Positions 51,973-62,984 are shown, counted from the first letter of the stretch. The stretch is 64,000 nt of DNA from Aurantimonas coralicida DSM 14790 (GCF_000421645.1 NZ_ATXK01000008.1:120063-184062); one strand, 5' to 3'. Made by a program: numbers and translations. The notes: a model not told the origin generated them from the letters alone.

Positions 51973-52112
51973 CTCCGGCTGCGACGGCTGGCGCGCGATC
52001 CGGCCGACGGCGGCCGACGGCGGCCGACGTCGCGAGCACGTCGGACGAGCTCGTGCGGCAGGTCGTCGAGCACAATCGGCACGGCGCCGCGCGGTGCGGA
52101 TGGCGGGCTTGA
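51896..52112 (+). pseudogene. phage o-spanin-like (Rz1) lipoprotein, frameshifted by a 10-bp tandem copy
   Basis: Starts inside the i-spanin gene in another frame, the usual Rz/Rz1 nesting. The lipobox is LAGC in LAAMSSLAGCATTAPSSGCD. After IRPTAAD a third copy of CGGCCGACGG shifts the frame; removing one 10-bp copy restores VASTSDELVRQVVEHNRHGA ending ARCGW-R-A at 52112, the typical end of this family. As it stands the frame reads on to 52135 with an unrelated tail. Confidence 0.72.
52001..52030 (+). repeat. 10-bp tandem repeat, three copies
   Basis: CGGCCGACGG, CGGCCGACGG, CGGCCGACGT in tandem. Two copies keep the Rz1 reading frame; three break it. Confidence 0.95.
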
Positions 52113-52147
52113 AACAAAGAGGCCCCGGCGAGTGATGCCGGGACCTC
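52111..52147 (-). terminator. intrinsic terminator of the 52154 gene
   Basis: On the minus strand GAGGTCCCGGC/GCCGGGGCCTC (one mismatch, 7-base loop) is followed by TTTGTTTC, 7 bases beyond the stop codon. Confidence 0.8.
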
Positions 52148-52153
52148 CATTGT

Positions 52154-52891
52154 TCAGCGACGCGCCATCGCATTGGCGACGATCCGGTTGAGATGCTCCA
52201 GGTCGAACTCGCATTCCTCCATCCAGTGGAAGATCGCGTCGTTGGCGCCCTGCCAGTCCAGGACCCCAAGCGGAGCCGCCCGAAAGGCCGTGGAGCCGTG
52301 CCAGTTCTCCTGCGCCCACCGGGAGAAGTCGTACTGGTCCTTGAACAACGCCCGCCCACGCTCGTCGGCGAGGATCATCAGGCTGAGCCAGCCAAAGTCG
52401 TCCATCCACTCGCGAAGCAAGCCGATGTCCACGTCCTCGGCTTCCCGGCGCGCGTCCTCGATAGCGCGCTCGCGGGCCTCGAGTTCGTCCGCGACATCCT
52501 CGGCTCCAGACACCTCTCCCTCGACCAGCGTGGCGCCGAAGCGCTCTGCGATCGCCTCCAGCGTCGGCTTTTGGGTCGCGACCGTGCGCTCGATCAGCGC
52601 GTCGAGGGCCGTGCCCCCCGTGATGTTGTTGGCGATGCCCGCGTCCGTCACGACCTTTCGGAACTCGGCGAACTGCTTCTTCGGCAGCGTCAGGTTCTGA
52701 TAGAGCCAGCGGGCGACGTCGGCGGCTTGGGCGCCCTTGATGAGGCCGCAGACCATCTGGCTGGGCGGCTCCTGCCCCTTGCGGATCGCCGACGGCAAGC
52801 TGCGGAACCGCTCAGCGGCGACCGCCGCCATGCGGTCCAGCGTCTCAGTGTCGAGGTGTGCCTTCGGCGTGAACTTCAAGATCTTGGCCAT
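52154..52891 (-). CDS. hypothetical protein
   Basis: 245 residues; GGAAGGAAAACAGG precedes the ATG. N-terminal helical region (LDTETLDRMAAVAAERFRSL), then ARWLYQNLTLPKKQFAEFRK and a charged middle (DELEARERAIEDARREAEDV), and a C-terminal part rich in Trp (DDFGWLSLMILADERGR, WAQENWHGSTAF). No family is recognised. It is intact, ends in its own terminator, and is preceded by an overlapping small ORF that has a paralogue in front of the gene at 53093. Confidence 0.7.
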   Translation of the reverse strand: MAKILKFTPKAHLDTETLDRMAAVAAERFRSLPSAIRKGQEPPSQMVCGLIKGAQAADVARWLYQNLTLPKKQFAEFRKVVTDAGIANNITGGTALDALIERTVATQKPTLEAIAERFGATLVEGEVSGAEDVADELEARERAIEDARREAEDVDIGLLREWMDDFGWLSLMILADERGRALFKDQYDFSRWAQENWHGSTAFRAAPLGVLDWQGANDAIFHWMEECEFDLEHLNRIVANAMARR

Positions 52892-53021
52892 TCCTGTTTT
52901 CCTTCCGTTGAGGTGCTGAGGGGCACCCGATTGCCCGCGAGTCGGACGCCGTCGTGCCGCCTATGCGGCGGACCTCGACTGCGTGCTCTGGGCGGAAGGA
53001 GAGAATGGCGGCGGGATGCAT
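52845..53021 (-). CDS. small ORF overlapping the start of the 52154 gene, family copy 1
   Basis: 58 residues from ATG 53021 with AAGAAGG 6 bases upstream. It runs through the ribosome site and first codons of the next gene in another frame. The N-terminal 29 residues share 20 identities with the small ORF at 53397: both have AA-LLSFRPEH-like, EVR, IGG and SDSR blocks (here AAILSFRPEH, EVRRIGG, SDSR). Differences between the two copies include synonymous changes such as CTC/CTT and CCA/CCC. Function unknown; translational coupling to the downstream gene is likely. Confidence 0.6.
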   Translation of the reverse strand: MHPAAILSFRPEHAVEVRRIGGTTASDSRAIGCPSAPQRKENRNGQDLEVHAEGTPRH

Positions 53022-53050
53022 GATGAGCCTTCTTAGGGGTTGGGTTGGGC

Positions 53051-53089
53051 ACCGAGGCCCCGGCTGATGGTGCCGGCCGGGGCCTCGGT
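53051..53089 (-). terminator. perfect 14-bp stem-loop after the 53093 gene
   Basis: ACCGAGGCCCCGGC/GCCGGGGCCTCGGT with an 11-base loop, directly after the stop codon of the 53093 gene on the minus strand. There is no T run, but the stem is very stable. Confidence 0.6.
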
Positions 53090-53092
53090 CGT

Positions 53093-53440
53093 TCAGCGGT
53101 TCTTCAGGACGAAGTCGACCTGCCAGAGGACGTTGACCGTGGTGTGCGAGAGCCAGTGGGAGAGCGTCGACCGGACCACCGATGCCGGCATGCCCTCGAT
53201 GGGCACCTTCACCTCGGGCGTGACCGCCAGCATCTTGTCGATGTTCGCCTCCATGAAGGCGGCGAGGCGCTCGGTGGAGCCGAACGGCTGCGGCTGCGGG
53301 CGCGCCTTGAAGACCGTGATGGCGACGATCGCCAGGCCAGCACCCTCCTCAAGCCAGTCGAGGAGGCGGAGCACCTGCTGGCGCTCCCCTTCGATGCTAG
53401 CGGCGCGCGCCGCGCCGTCGTTGTTGTCGTTGCTGATCAT
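53093..53440 (-). CDS. hypothetical protein
   Basis: 115 residues from ATG 53440; an in-frame ATG at 53470 is possible but GGAAGGA fits the later start better. Contains LLDWLEEGAGLAIVAITVFK, a helix with partly hydrophobic face, and LAAFMEANIDKMLAVTPEVK. Ends VNVLWQVDFVLKNR. No family recognised. Preceded by an overlapping small ORF of the same family as the one before the 52154 gene. Confidence 0.62.
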   Translation of the reverse strand: MISNDNNDGAARAASIEGERQQVLRLLDWLEEGAGLAIVAITVFKARPQPQPFGSTERLAAFMEANIDKMLAVTPEVKVPIEGMPASVVRSTLSHWLSHTTVNVLWQVDFVLKNR

Positions 53441-53570
53441 GTTGTCCGCAGTTCCTTCCAAATCGCGCATAGGGGCGCGTGTCCCGCGAGTCCGACGAAT
53501 TCGAGCCGCCTATCAGGCGGACCTCGGCATCGTGCTCGGGGCGGAAGGAAAGGAGGGCGGCGGCGGACAT
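53397..53570 (-). CDS. small ORF overlapping the start of the 53093 gene, family copy 2
   Basis: 57 residues from ATG 53570 with GAGG 5 bases upstream. Begins MSAAALLSFRPEHDAEVRL then IGG and SDSR, matching copy 1 at 52845. It overlaps the start of the downstream gene in a different frame. After the conserved part the C-terminus is Arg/Gln-rich and probably follows from overlap with the next gene rather than from selection. Confidence 0.6.
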   Translation of the reverse strand: MSAAALLSFRPEHDAEVRLIGGSNSSDSRDTRPYARFGRNCGQHDQQRQQRRRGARR

Positions 53571-53730
53571 GATGGCCTCGTTGAAGTGGACGGCCTGGAT
53601 GACAGGAGTCGCCCGGGGGAGTCTAGCCCAGGCCGAAACGGTGTCGAAACTCGGTTCTCGCGCGCCTTACGTCGTCCCTTGCATTTTAGACGTCCACCAT
53701 CCTCCGACACCCAGAAGGAGGGACACCCCC

Positions 53731-54348
53731 ATGCTCGCCGCCATCCTGTCCGCCATGCGCGCTATGGCATCCGCCGCCGCCCACCTCGCCGCGCAGGGTT
53801 TCCGCTACGCTTGGTGGGCCGTCGAGTGGACGGTTTCCCTCCCCGGCCGCATGCTCAGCGGTGGCGGAGGCGGCTCCCTCCCCCTGCCGCCCGATGCAGC
53901 CCCACCGCCGGACACGGCAGGCGAGATCGCCGCGATGGTCGCCAAGCGCGGCAAGGGGCGCGCCCTGCCCGGCGCGCTGCCGTCCGATCTCGACCCGGCG
54001 CCCGACGGCACCGACCCGGTGTCAGCAACGGTGCACGCTTACGCCCGCGCGTCGGCGACCGACCGCCGGCAGGTGTCCCTTGAGGCCCTGTCGCCGGACC
54101 AAGTGTCGTGGCTGCTTCGGCTCCAGCCGCACGACCTCGACCGCCTCGCGGCAGCGGGCGGCTTGGTGTGTGGGCGCCTAGCGCGCGGACTGGGCGGTGG
54201 GGCGCTGGGTGTCGAACCGTGCAGGCGTCGGGAGCCGGAGCTGACGGAGGCGGAGGTCTCCGGCCGGGAGGAGGTGCCGGTGGTCGAGGGGTTCGCCGAG
54301 CGGGTGCGGCGTCGAAGGGCGGGCGGGCCTCGGCTCGTCATGGGGTGA
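53731..54348 (+). CDS. hypothetical protein with N-terminal hydrophobic helix
   Basis: 205 residues; AGAAGGAGGG precedes the ATG. The N-terminus has an Ala-rich helix (AAILSAMRAMASAAAHLAAQ) and an aromatic segment (RYAWWAVEWTVSLPGR), then a Gly/Pro linker and a helical domain (TDRRQVSLEALSPDQVSWLL). The last 60 residues are Arg/Gly/Glu-rich and could be out of the original frame. Unknown family; last gene of the prophage-like part. Confidence 0.6.
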   Translation: MLAAILSAMRAMASAAAHLAAQGFRYAWWAVEWTVSLPGRMLSGGGGGSLPLPPDAAPPPDTAGEIAAMVAKRGKGRALPGALPSDLDPAPDGTDPVSATVHAYARASATDRRQVSLEALSPDQVSWLLRLQPHDLDRLAAAGGLVCGRLARGLGGGALGVEPCRRREPELTEAEVSGREEVPVVEGFAERVRRRRAGGPRLVMG

Positions 54349-54461
54349 CGGATGTCGCTGGGGGCTTGTCTGGGGCAAGCCCGCCGGCGTGACTGGCATC
54401 ACACGGTCGGTGGCGACATTACGATGAAGCTTGCTCCCCATGCGGGATACCGGAAGGGTCT

Positions 54462-54502
54462 AAACGAGGGGCGGTCCGGAGACGGGCCGCCCCTCTTCGT
54501 TT
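54462..54502 (+). terminator. intrinsic terminator
   Basis: GAGGGGCGG/CCGCCCCTC with a 12-base loop, followed by TTCGTTTCTCCTC. It ends the rightward transcript of the 53731 gene. The rest of 54349-54737 holds no gene; a short near-palindrome AGGGATTGCGCGATCCCT is near 54592. Confidence 0.7.
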
Positions 54503-54737
54503 CTCCTCTTCGAGGACCAGCCACGATTGTGCCCGCTTTCAAAAAGGCTTTTTGACGCCTCAGTGATAACAATACGTTACTGGGATGTCCGCAAGGGATT
54601 GCGCGATCCCTGCAATGACTTCGGCCTCCTAAGATCGCCCGATTGAAGCAGTTAGAGTGACTGACCGTCTTTGCCCTACCGCATCTACTCTTTGACATAG
54701 CCTAAGGGGTGCCGTGGCGCGAGTTCCATCGCCGCCG

Positions 54738-55064
54738 CTACCGCGGTGGCGGCCCGGTGCCATATCCGCCGAGCGGAATGTCAGGTTGCAGTTCGCCCTC
54801 CTCGCAGAAGCGAACGCTCCACGCCTCCTTGCCGCCCGCCCATCTGACGGCCTCGACGAATGCCTTAGAGTGACCGGCGTCGCGAAGCTTCTGCAACCTG
54901 TCCTCCAGGATAATTCCTGGTCGCCACCACCCGCCGGTGCCTACCGTGAAGCCATCGTCATCATTCATGACCGTGATCGGAGCGTCGATCCGCCAGACCG
55001 ACAAAAGATCTGCGTCTTCCTGAGTGAAATGCTGCCACGAGATTTTGAGGCGCTCCTGGCTCAT
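54738..55064 (-). CDS. hypothetical protein
   Basis: 108 residues; GGGAGGACC precedes the ATG. Sequence is soluble and mixed: ISWQHFTQEDADLLSVWRID, then GTGGWWRPGIILEDRLQKLR and AGGKEAWSVRFCEEGELQPD. No motif recognised. Intact, small, probably carried by the element. Confidence 0.65.
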   Translation of the reverse strand: MSQERLKISWQHFTQEDADLLSVWRIDAPITVMNDDDGFTVGTGGWWRPGIILEDRLQKLRDAGHSKAFVEAVRWAGGKEAWSVRFCEEGELQPDIPLGGYGTGPPPR

Positions 55065-55099
55065 ATGGTCCTCCCTGATGCACGATCAGGCTACGGGCG

Positions 55100-55440
55100 A
55101 AGTACGCAAGGGACACGGCTGGCCGGAAGCTAACCTCCCGCCGGGTAGCCGGCGAACGTTCGCAGCGAGTGTATTCCGACGTGATCATCTTCCGCTCGAG
55201 CCGTTGCAGCCAGCACTTCGCATCCCACTCAAACTCGCCGGCCTCGGCGCTTTCGATCGATCTGCCACGAAGTCGATCGGCGGTCTTGGCGGATGGCAGC
55301 CTCAGTTCGAATGCGAGGGAGACAGCGTTCGCGACACCATCGGCGCGCCGACGGAACAAAGGGCGTCTGCAATCGAGCAAATCAGGTTGTCCAGATGTGC
55401 ACGAGCGTATCGGTTTAGTGCCTTGCTGTAGTGCATTTGT
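55100..55440 (-). pseudogene. possible decayed gene
   Basis: Minus-strand frames give protein-like pieces in two frames: ALNRYARAHLDNLICSIADA and then VANAVSLAFELRLPSAKTAD with AGEFEWDAKCWLQRLERKMI. They could be one gene with a frameshift near 55340. No family is recognised. The rest of 55065-55609 shows nothing else. Confidence 0.3.
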
Positions 55441-55609
55441 TCGATGGGGATTGCCGAACACATGAACTTTCGACAGCTCCGGTGACCACACTGGATCTCC
55501 CAAAGTTACTTAGTGAGGCAATCCTCGATTTCTCAGCGTCTGAGCGACGCGATCCGGTCGGGCCGACGCGACCCCGGCTCGGGTTCCGGGCGAATTCGGT
55601 TGACCGGCC

Positions 55610-55942
55610 CTAACAATCCGCCCGATCAGACCTCGCCAGTCGGGACACACGGCCGCGTCCGTCTGCTATCGACTGCCCCCTTGCGGTCTTCTCCGAAGCG
55701 GTCGCAAGCCGAACACCAACCGCATAGCGCTCGCCATGGGCGATGAACACCGCTCCGAGAGCCTCGAGAGCTTCGCGGATCCTTGCGGCGCTACTAGCCT
55801 TCGGGACCCTCAGACCGTTTTCGAAATCGTTCAGCAGGCTGCGCCCGCAACCCGCTCGCTCGCACAGCTTGCCTTGGCTGATGCCAAGCATTGCTCGTGC
55901 GCCCCGGCATGCGATGCCATCGATGGGCGGATACTCAGGCAT
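55610..55942 (-). CDS. XRE-family helix-turn-helix regulator
   Basis: 110 residues from ATG 55942 (AAGGA 6 bases upstream). ACRGARAMLGISQGKLCERA then GCGRSLLNDFENGLRVPKAS and IREALEALGAVFI form the five-helix XRE domain; the C-terminal 45 residues are Arg-rich. Proteins of this short type are common autoregulators on mobile elements. A longer open frame runs upstream to 56551 but is not supported. It is in the minus orientation opposite the copper locus. Confidence 0.75.
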   Translation of the reverse strand: MPEYPPIDGIACRGARAMLGISQGKLCERAGCGRSLLNDFENGLRVPKASSAARIREALEALGAVFIAHGERYAVGVRLATASEKTARGQSIADGRGRVSRLARSDRADC

Positions 55943-56221
55943 GGCGAATCCTTGCAATCCGGATCGCTCCAGTCGGGTCCCATTCCTGTCCGCCTTACCT
56001 CCAGACTGACGTTCCAGCATTCGCTCCAAGGATCCATGCGCGACGCATGTCAGTCGACGTTTCAGCCAATATGCCCGAATCCTCATCTCGCGTCGACGGC
56101 GCCAGCGTTCGCTGAGCATGAGCGGCCCACCGTAACGCAACCAACCGGCCTTTCTAACCCCCGTCGGCTGATGCGAACGGTAGAAGAGATCAAGATTGCA
56201 AACCTTCAGCTTCATGGCGTC

Positions 56222-56458
56222 AGGTTGTTCAAGGCCGAGGCCATCCATTGGCGGGGGCCGTGGCGCAGCTTCGGAGCCGTCGAGTTCGCCACCCTCGAAT
56301 GGGTCGGCTCGTTCAACAATCGCCGGCTTGTCGAGCCAATTGGCAACATCACACCCGCTGAAGCAGAAGCCGCATACTACGCCGAGCTTGAGGCAATGCC
56401 GATCGCTGCCTAGGACTAAAGCTAAACGGTCTCTGGGAAACCCGGCGCGTTTCAGCGG
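56222..56458 (+). mobile_element. IS3-family insertion sequence remnant, right end
   Basis: The frame ending at 56413 carries the C-terminus of an IS3 OrfB transposase: [20 protein letters not shown], then [20 protein letters not shown] and [12 protein letters not shown]. After the stop, CGGTCTCTGGGAAACCCGGC is the typical right terminal repeat of this group. OrfA and most of OrfB are gone. Between 55943 and 56221 there is no gene. Confidence 0.78.
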
Positions 56459-56631
56459 CATCCTACATCGAGAGCTTGGTAGGCACTCAAGATCAAATAT
56501 CTGGCGTAACCTCAGTATCTCCGCTCGCCGCCACCTCCCCGTCGATTCCATTATCAGGTGGCTATCGGCTTACTGGAGATCCGCGCCAGTCCTGTCAGAA
56601 GGAGCCCTCACGACTATCATTGAAAATTGGC

Positions 56632-56662
56632 TTGAGCTTCCAGCCACTGGAAGCTCGATGAT
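56632..56662 (+). promoter_or_regulatory. CueR/HmrR-type promoter of the copper ATPase gene
   Basis: The -35 TTGAGC (56632) and -10 GATGAT (56657) are separated by the 19 bases typical of MerR-family promoters, and the spacer holds the perfect dyad GAGCTTCCAG-CCA-CTGGAAGCTC. This matches operators of the copper regulators CueR/HmrR. Transcription would begin near 56669, which rules out starts before the ATG at 56691. Confidence 0.78.
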
Positions 56663-56690
56663 GAGAAGACAGACCGGAGGTTGGCAGGCC

Positions 56691-59024
<2,334 letters not shown>

Positions 59025-59085
59025 TCCAGGCTTCCCTCAAGCTCAAAGCGCGTCGGTTTCCGACGCAGTCATGGTGTGGCGAGCA

Positions 59086-60541
59086 ATGAGCAATTCAAAC
59101 TTGACGTCCTCTGATCCGACGCGTGTCCTCTCGGATCGGCTCAACCAGAACTGCTTCTGCGTCACGCTCGACCGTCGATCGCTGTGCGAGGCACTAGAGC
59201 AAGAAGCTGGCGATCCGGAATTCTGCGAAAGGTTCATCCGCCCTATCAGCCCGCGAGGCTCACTTGTTCTCGAACGTGCCGGTATTCCTTTCTGCCAGCC
59301 AGGTAGCCGAGATGCAGAAGGTGGTTGAGCAGGCTCACTTGTTCTCGAACGTGCCGGTATTCCTTTCTGCCAGCCAGGTAGCCGAGATGCAGAAGGTGGT
59401 CGGAGGGGTCGATACCCATTCAGCCTGTTGAAGCTTCGAAGCAAATCGGATTCCCTCGTGCGCAAAGGAGCCGCCAAACAAAGTGGTCGCAGCTATCGAG
59501 CAGACGGCCCGGCTCACAGCGTACAAGGCCGCGGTTTTCTCTTGGGCCCCCAAAATCTCGCGGGAGGATCACGGCCCGGCTGGCGCCCTGATGGGCTACG
59601 ACTTCCATCTTGGTGAAGACGGCCCCCGACTTATCGAGATTAATACCAACGCCGGTGGGGCATTCCTCAACGCTCTTCTTGCAAGAGCGCAGCGCACTTG
59701 CTGTGCGGAAATGGACCTACCAATTAAGCCGCACGCCTTTGAGGATGCGGCGTTTCGCATGTTCCAAAACGAATGGATGCGCCAGCGGGGAAACGGTGCA
59801 ATACGTCGGATTGCTATCGTCGACGACAGGCCGGAGGAACAGTATCTTTATCCTGAGTTCGTGCTGGCGAGGCAAGCCTTGGCCGCTCGCGGCGTGGACG
59901 CAGTCATCGCGGACGCCAGCCAGCTTCGCGTTGAGGCCGGTCGGCTCAGCCTCGAGGGAAAGCCGATCGACCTTGTTTACAACCGGGTCACCGATTTTGC
60001 GTTCGATCGGCCAGAACACAAAGCGTTACGAGACGCCTACCGAGACGGCGCCGTGGTCGTCACGCCGAATTCCTACAACCACGCGCTGCTCGCCGACAAA
60101 CGGAACCTTTCGATCCTCTCAGATCCGGCATTGATCGAGTCCTGGGGCTTGGAACCGAAACTTCTGGCGCAGCTCCGCTCTGTTCCGCGCACTGTCCTTG
60201 TCACTCCCGAAAATGCCGAGGACCTTTGGAAGTCGCGGAAGGCCCTGTTTTTCAAGCCGACGGGCGGACACGGTGGAAAGGCAGTGTATCGCGGCGACAA
60301 GGTGACGAAAGGCGTCTGGGCAGAGATCAAGGGGGGTGGCTACGTTGCCCAGACCCTGGTCAGGCCGAGCGAGCGCATGATCAGGATCGATGACGCATTC
60401 CAGCCGCGCAAGATGGACATCAGGCTCTATACCTATGATGGACAGGTGCTTCTGGTTGCTGCGCGCCTCTATCAAGGACAAACCACGAATTTCAGAACAC
60501 CTGGAGGCGGGTTTGCTCCAGTATTTGTGGTTCGATCATGA
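59086..60541 (+). pseudogene. ATP-grasp-like protein gene, disrupted
   Basis: The 5' part (59086-59250) reads SSDPTRVLSDRLNQNCFCVT and EALEQEAGDPEFCERFIR; then the frame slips, a 75-bp segment is present twice, and about 80 bases are inserted before VVAAIEQTARLTAYKAAVFS resumes at 59483. The 3' part is intact to 60541 and shows ATP-grasp features: PRLIEINTNAGGAFLNALLA, KALFFKPTGGHGGKAVYRGD and FQPRKMDIRLYTYDGQVLLV. A shortened protein could start at GTG 59483 but would lack the N-terminal domain. Function of the family is unknown to me; copper-locus copies exist. Confidence 0.72.
59257..59400 (+). repeat. 75-bp tandem duplication
   Basis: The segment beginning GGCTCACTTGTTCTCGAACG occurs at 59257 and again at 59332, identical for at least 69 bases. 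The unit is 25 codons and encodes HLFSNVPVFLSASQVAEMQK in the original frame. Confidence 0.95.
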
Positions 60542-60572
60542 CGGCATTTCGGGAAGATCAAAGGAACTGAGG

Positions 60573-60959
60573 ATGACCTATACAATTAATCGAACGATTG
60601 CTGGCTGGGGTATCGATGACATTGCCGCCCGAACGCGCAAGGCGTTAGCGAACCATGGCTTCGGCATACTGACCGAAATTGACGTCAAGGCGACGATGAA
60701 GAAAAAGCTCGATGTCGAGATGTCGGCGTATCGCATCCTCGGCGCCTGTAATCCGAAGATGGCGCATCAGGCGATCGGAATCGAGCCACGGGTAGGCGCG
60801 ATGCTGCCCTGCAATGTCATCCTGCGCGAAGTCGAGGGCGGCGTGGAAATCAGTGCGATCGACCCGGTGGCGTCTATGCAGGCGATCGAAAACGCCGAAC
60901 TGACAGCCGTGGCGGGTGAGGTGCGGGACCTTCTGGCGAAAGCCGTCGACGCGATTTGA
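60573..60959 (+). CDS. DUF302-domain protein
   Basis: 128 residues from ATG 60573 (AAGGA upstream). The DUF302 pattern is visible: ALANHGFGILTEIDVKATMK near residue 25, YRILGACNPKMAHQAIGIEP near 52 and MLPCNVILREVEGGVEISAI near 78. These small soluble proteins are often found beside copper or other metal-export genes; the single conserved Cys after MLP may bind a metal. The stop overlaps the start of the next gene, so they are coupled. Confidence 0.9.
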   Translation: MTYTINRTIAGWGIDDIAARTRKALANHGFGILTEIDVKATMKKKLDVEMSAYRILGACNPKMAHQAIGIEPRVGAMLPCNVILREVEGGVEISAIDPVASMQAIENAELTAVAGEVRDLLAKAVDAI

Positions 60960-61480
60960 TGGGATATACCAATGAGACGAACGCGCGCGCCTTTTCCGAA
61001 GACCGCGCACGCCCTGCTGGCCTGTGGGAGGCGCCCGAACTTCCCGTCGCCTACTTCTCGTTCGTCCTGCATTTCGTCTGGGAGTTCGTTCAGGTTCCGA
61101 CCTATACCGGCATGGCCGAGATGCCTCACTGGGAGGCGATCAAGCTTTGCATGTCGGCAACTTTTGGCGATGTCGGGTTCGCGCTGACTGCATTTTGGGC
61201 TGCCTGTCTGGCGGCACGTAGCCGTGACTGGCTCCTTCGGCCAACCCGCTTTCCGGCCGGACTCTTTGTCGCTGTCGGTATCGTCCTGACCGTAGGGTTC
61301 GAGTACTACTATACCAACATCAGCTTACGCTGGTCCTATTCGGAACTGATGCCGCTCGTACCGCCGTTAGGCACTGGTCTGAGTCCGCTCCTCCAATGGG
61401 TCGTCGTTCCGCTGCTCGTGATCTGGCTGACCCGCCGCCATCTCCTCGGCGCGCAGGCCATACGCGAGGCCAATGCATGA
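60959..61480 (+). CDS. integral membrane protein, unknown family
   Basis: 173 residues with four to five hydrophobic helices: LPVAYFSFVLHFVWEFVQVP, FGDVGFALTAFWAACLAARS, LFVAVGIVLTVGFEYYYTNI and LLQWVVVPLLVIWLTRRHLL. Conserved-looking His and Glu in the first helix (LHFVWEF) and the Tyr-rich EYYYTN could form a metal or substrate site. Start overlaps the DUF302 stop. Probably part of the copper/redox locus; function not known. Confidence 0.75.
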   Translation: MGYTNETNARAFSEDRARPAGLWEAPELPVAYFSFVLHFVWEFVQVPTYTGMAEMPHWEAIKLCMSATFGDVGFALTAFWAACLAARSRDWLLRPTRFPAGLFVAVGIVLTVGFEYYYTNISLRWSYSELMPLVPPLGTGLSPLLQWVVVPLLVIWLTRRHLLGAQAIREANA

Positions 61481-61676
61481 AGGGTCGACTGCCCAATGCC
61501 CGCTGCGGTCTCTGGCCACGGCCGCAGTGGCCGGAAGTTTCAGCGAGTTTTGCCGGTGCGGTCTTCGACGGTGAGAAAATCAGCGACGGCAGACATTGGG
61601 CACTTCTCGCATAGGGCTCGTAAGGGATTGCGGCTTTTCCAGAGGGCAACGCGACCAAAGCCTGAAAGAGGAATTG

Positions 61677-62984
61677 ATGACGAGCGAATACCAGAAGAAC
61701 AGCATCACCCTGTCGGGGGCTGTGGCCATGGGCACCGGTGTGATGATTGGGGCCGGTATCTTTGCGCTGACGGGCCAGATTGCCGAACTCGCCGGTCCGC
61801 TCTTCCCGCTCTCGTTCGTTGTCGGTGCGATCGTGACCGCGTTCAGCGCCTACACTTACATCAAGATGTCGAATGCGTTTCCGTCTGCGGGCGGCGTCGC
61901 CATGATCCTGAAGAAAGCTTACGGGCCGACGACGGTCGCGGCAGGCGCCTCTCTGCTGATGGCGCTGTCAATGGTTATCAGCGAAAGTCTTGTCGCGCGC
62001 ACCTTCGGCACATATTCCCTTCAGGCCTTCGGAGGCGATCCGGATAGTGTTCTCGTGCCGATCCTCGGCGTAGGGCTGATTGTATTCGCCTTTCTTCTGA
62101 ATGCCTCGGGCACGCGGTCGGTTGGGATGTTCTCCATCGTCATGGCGGTGCTCAAGGTGGGCGGGATCGCGCTGTTCGGAGTTGCGGGACTCTGGGCGAG
62201 CGGCATCACCTTCGAGGCCACCGGCGGCGAGATGGGCGCGGGCGGTTTCATCGCCTCGGTCGCGCTGTCGATACTCGCCTTTAAGGGCTTCACTACCATC
62301 ACGAACAGCGGCGCCGAGATCACCGACCCGCATCGCAATGTTGGCCGGGCCATCGTCTGGTCGATCGCGATCTGCATCGTCGTCTATCTCCTGGTCGCCT
62401 TTGCGGTCAGCTCCAGCCTTTCGCTCGACCGCATCGTGGCAGCAAAGGACTACGCGCTGGCCGAAGCTGCCCAGCCCGCCCTTGGTCAGACCGGCTTCTA
62501 CCTGACCGCGGCACTCGCGTTGATCGCGACAGCATCGGGTCTGATCGCGAGCGTTTTCGCGGTCTCGCGGATGCTGGCGATGCTGACCAACATGAAAATG
62601 ATCCCGCACAGTCATTTCGGAATGTCGGGCACAATCAAGGACCACACGCTCATCTACACAGTCGTGATCGCTGGCTTTCTCACAGTATTCTTCGACCTCA
62701 GCCGGATCGCCTCGCTTGGCGCCTTCTTTTACCTGGTGATGGACATCATCATTCACTGGGGCGTGTTCCGGCACTTACGCCAAGAGATCGGCGCGCATGG
62801 CTGGATGCTGCTGACGGCCATCGCGCTCGATGCCGGGGTACTGGCTGCATTCACCGGGATGAAGTGGCAGTCAGATCCGATGATCGTCGTGATCGGCATT
62901 GTCGGCATGGCATTGGTGTTCCTATTTGTGGGAATTTTCTTGGCACGAGGCCAAGTTAGCAGAGGCGGCCACGAGCATAGTTGA
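61677..62984 (+). CDS. APC-superfamily amino-acid/polyamine permease
   Basis: 435 residues from ATG 61677 (AAAGAGGAATTG upstream). Twelve predicted helices; the first has the APC substrate motif GTGVMIGAGIFALTGQIAEL, and helix 6 has FKGFTTITNSGAEITDPHRN. The C-terminus is short and His-rich (GGHEHS). It exchanges amino acids or amines across the inner membrane. No biosynthetic partner is adjacent; it lies among metal-cargo genes, separated from them by 196 and 199 bases. Confidence 0.88.
   Translation: MTSEYQKNSITLSGAVAMGTGVMIGAGIFALTGQIAELAGPLFPLSFVVGAIVTAFSAYTYIKMSNAFPSAGGVAMILKKAYGPTTVAAGASLLMALSMVISESLVARTFGTYSLQAFGGDPDSVLVPILGVGLIVFAFLLNASGTRSVGMFSIVMAVLKVGGIALFGVAGLWASGITFEATGGEMGAGGFIASVALSILAFKGFTTITNSGAEITDPHRNVGRAIVWSIAICIVVYLLVAFAVSSSLSLDRIVAAKDYALAEAAQPALGQTGFYLTAALALIATASGLIASVFAVSRMLAMLTNMKMIPHSHFGMSGTIKDHTLIYTVVIAGFLTVFFDLSRIASLGAFFYLVMDIIIHWGVFRHLRQEIGAHGWMLLTAIALDAGVLAAFTGMKWQSDPMIVVIGIVGMALVFLFVGIFLARGQVSRGGHEHS

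Noticed and set aside
56196..56690. N-terminal extension of 165 residues on the copper ATPase
   Set aside because: It would cover the IS3 end and the CueR-type promoter, so it cannot be translated from the natural transcript.
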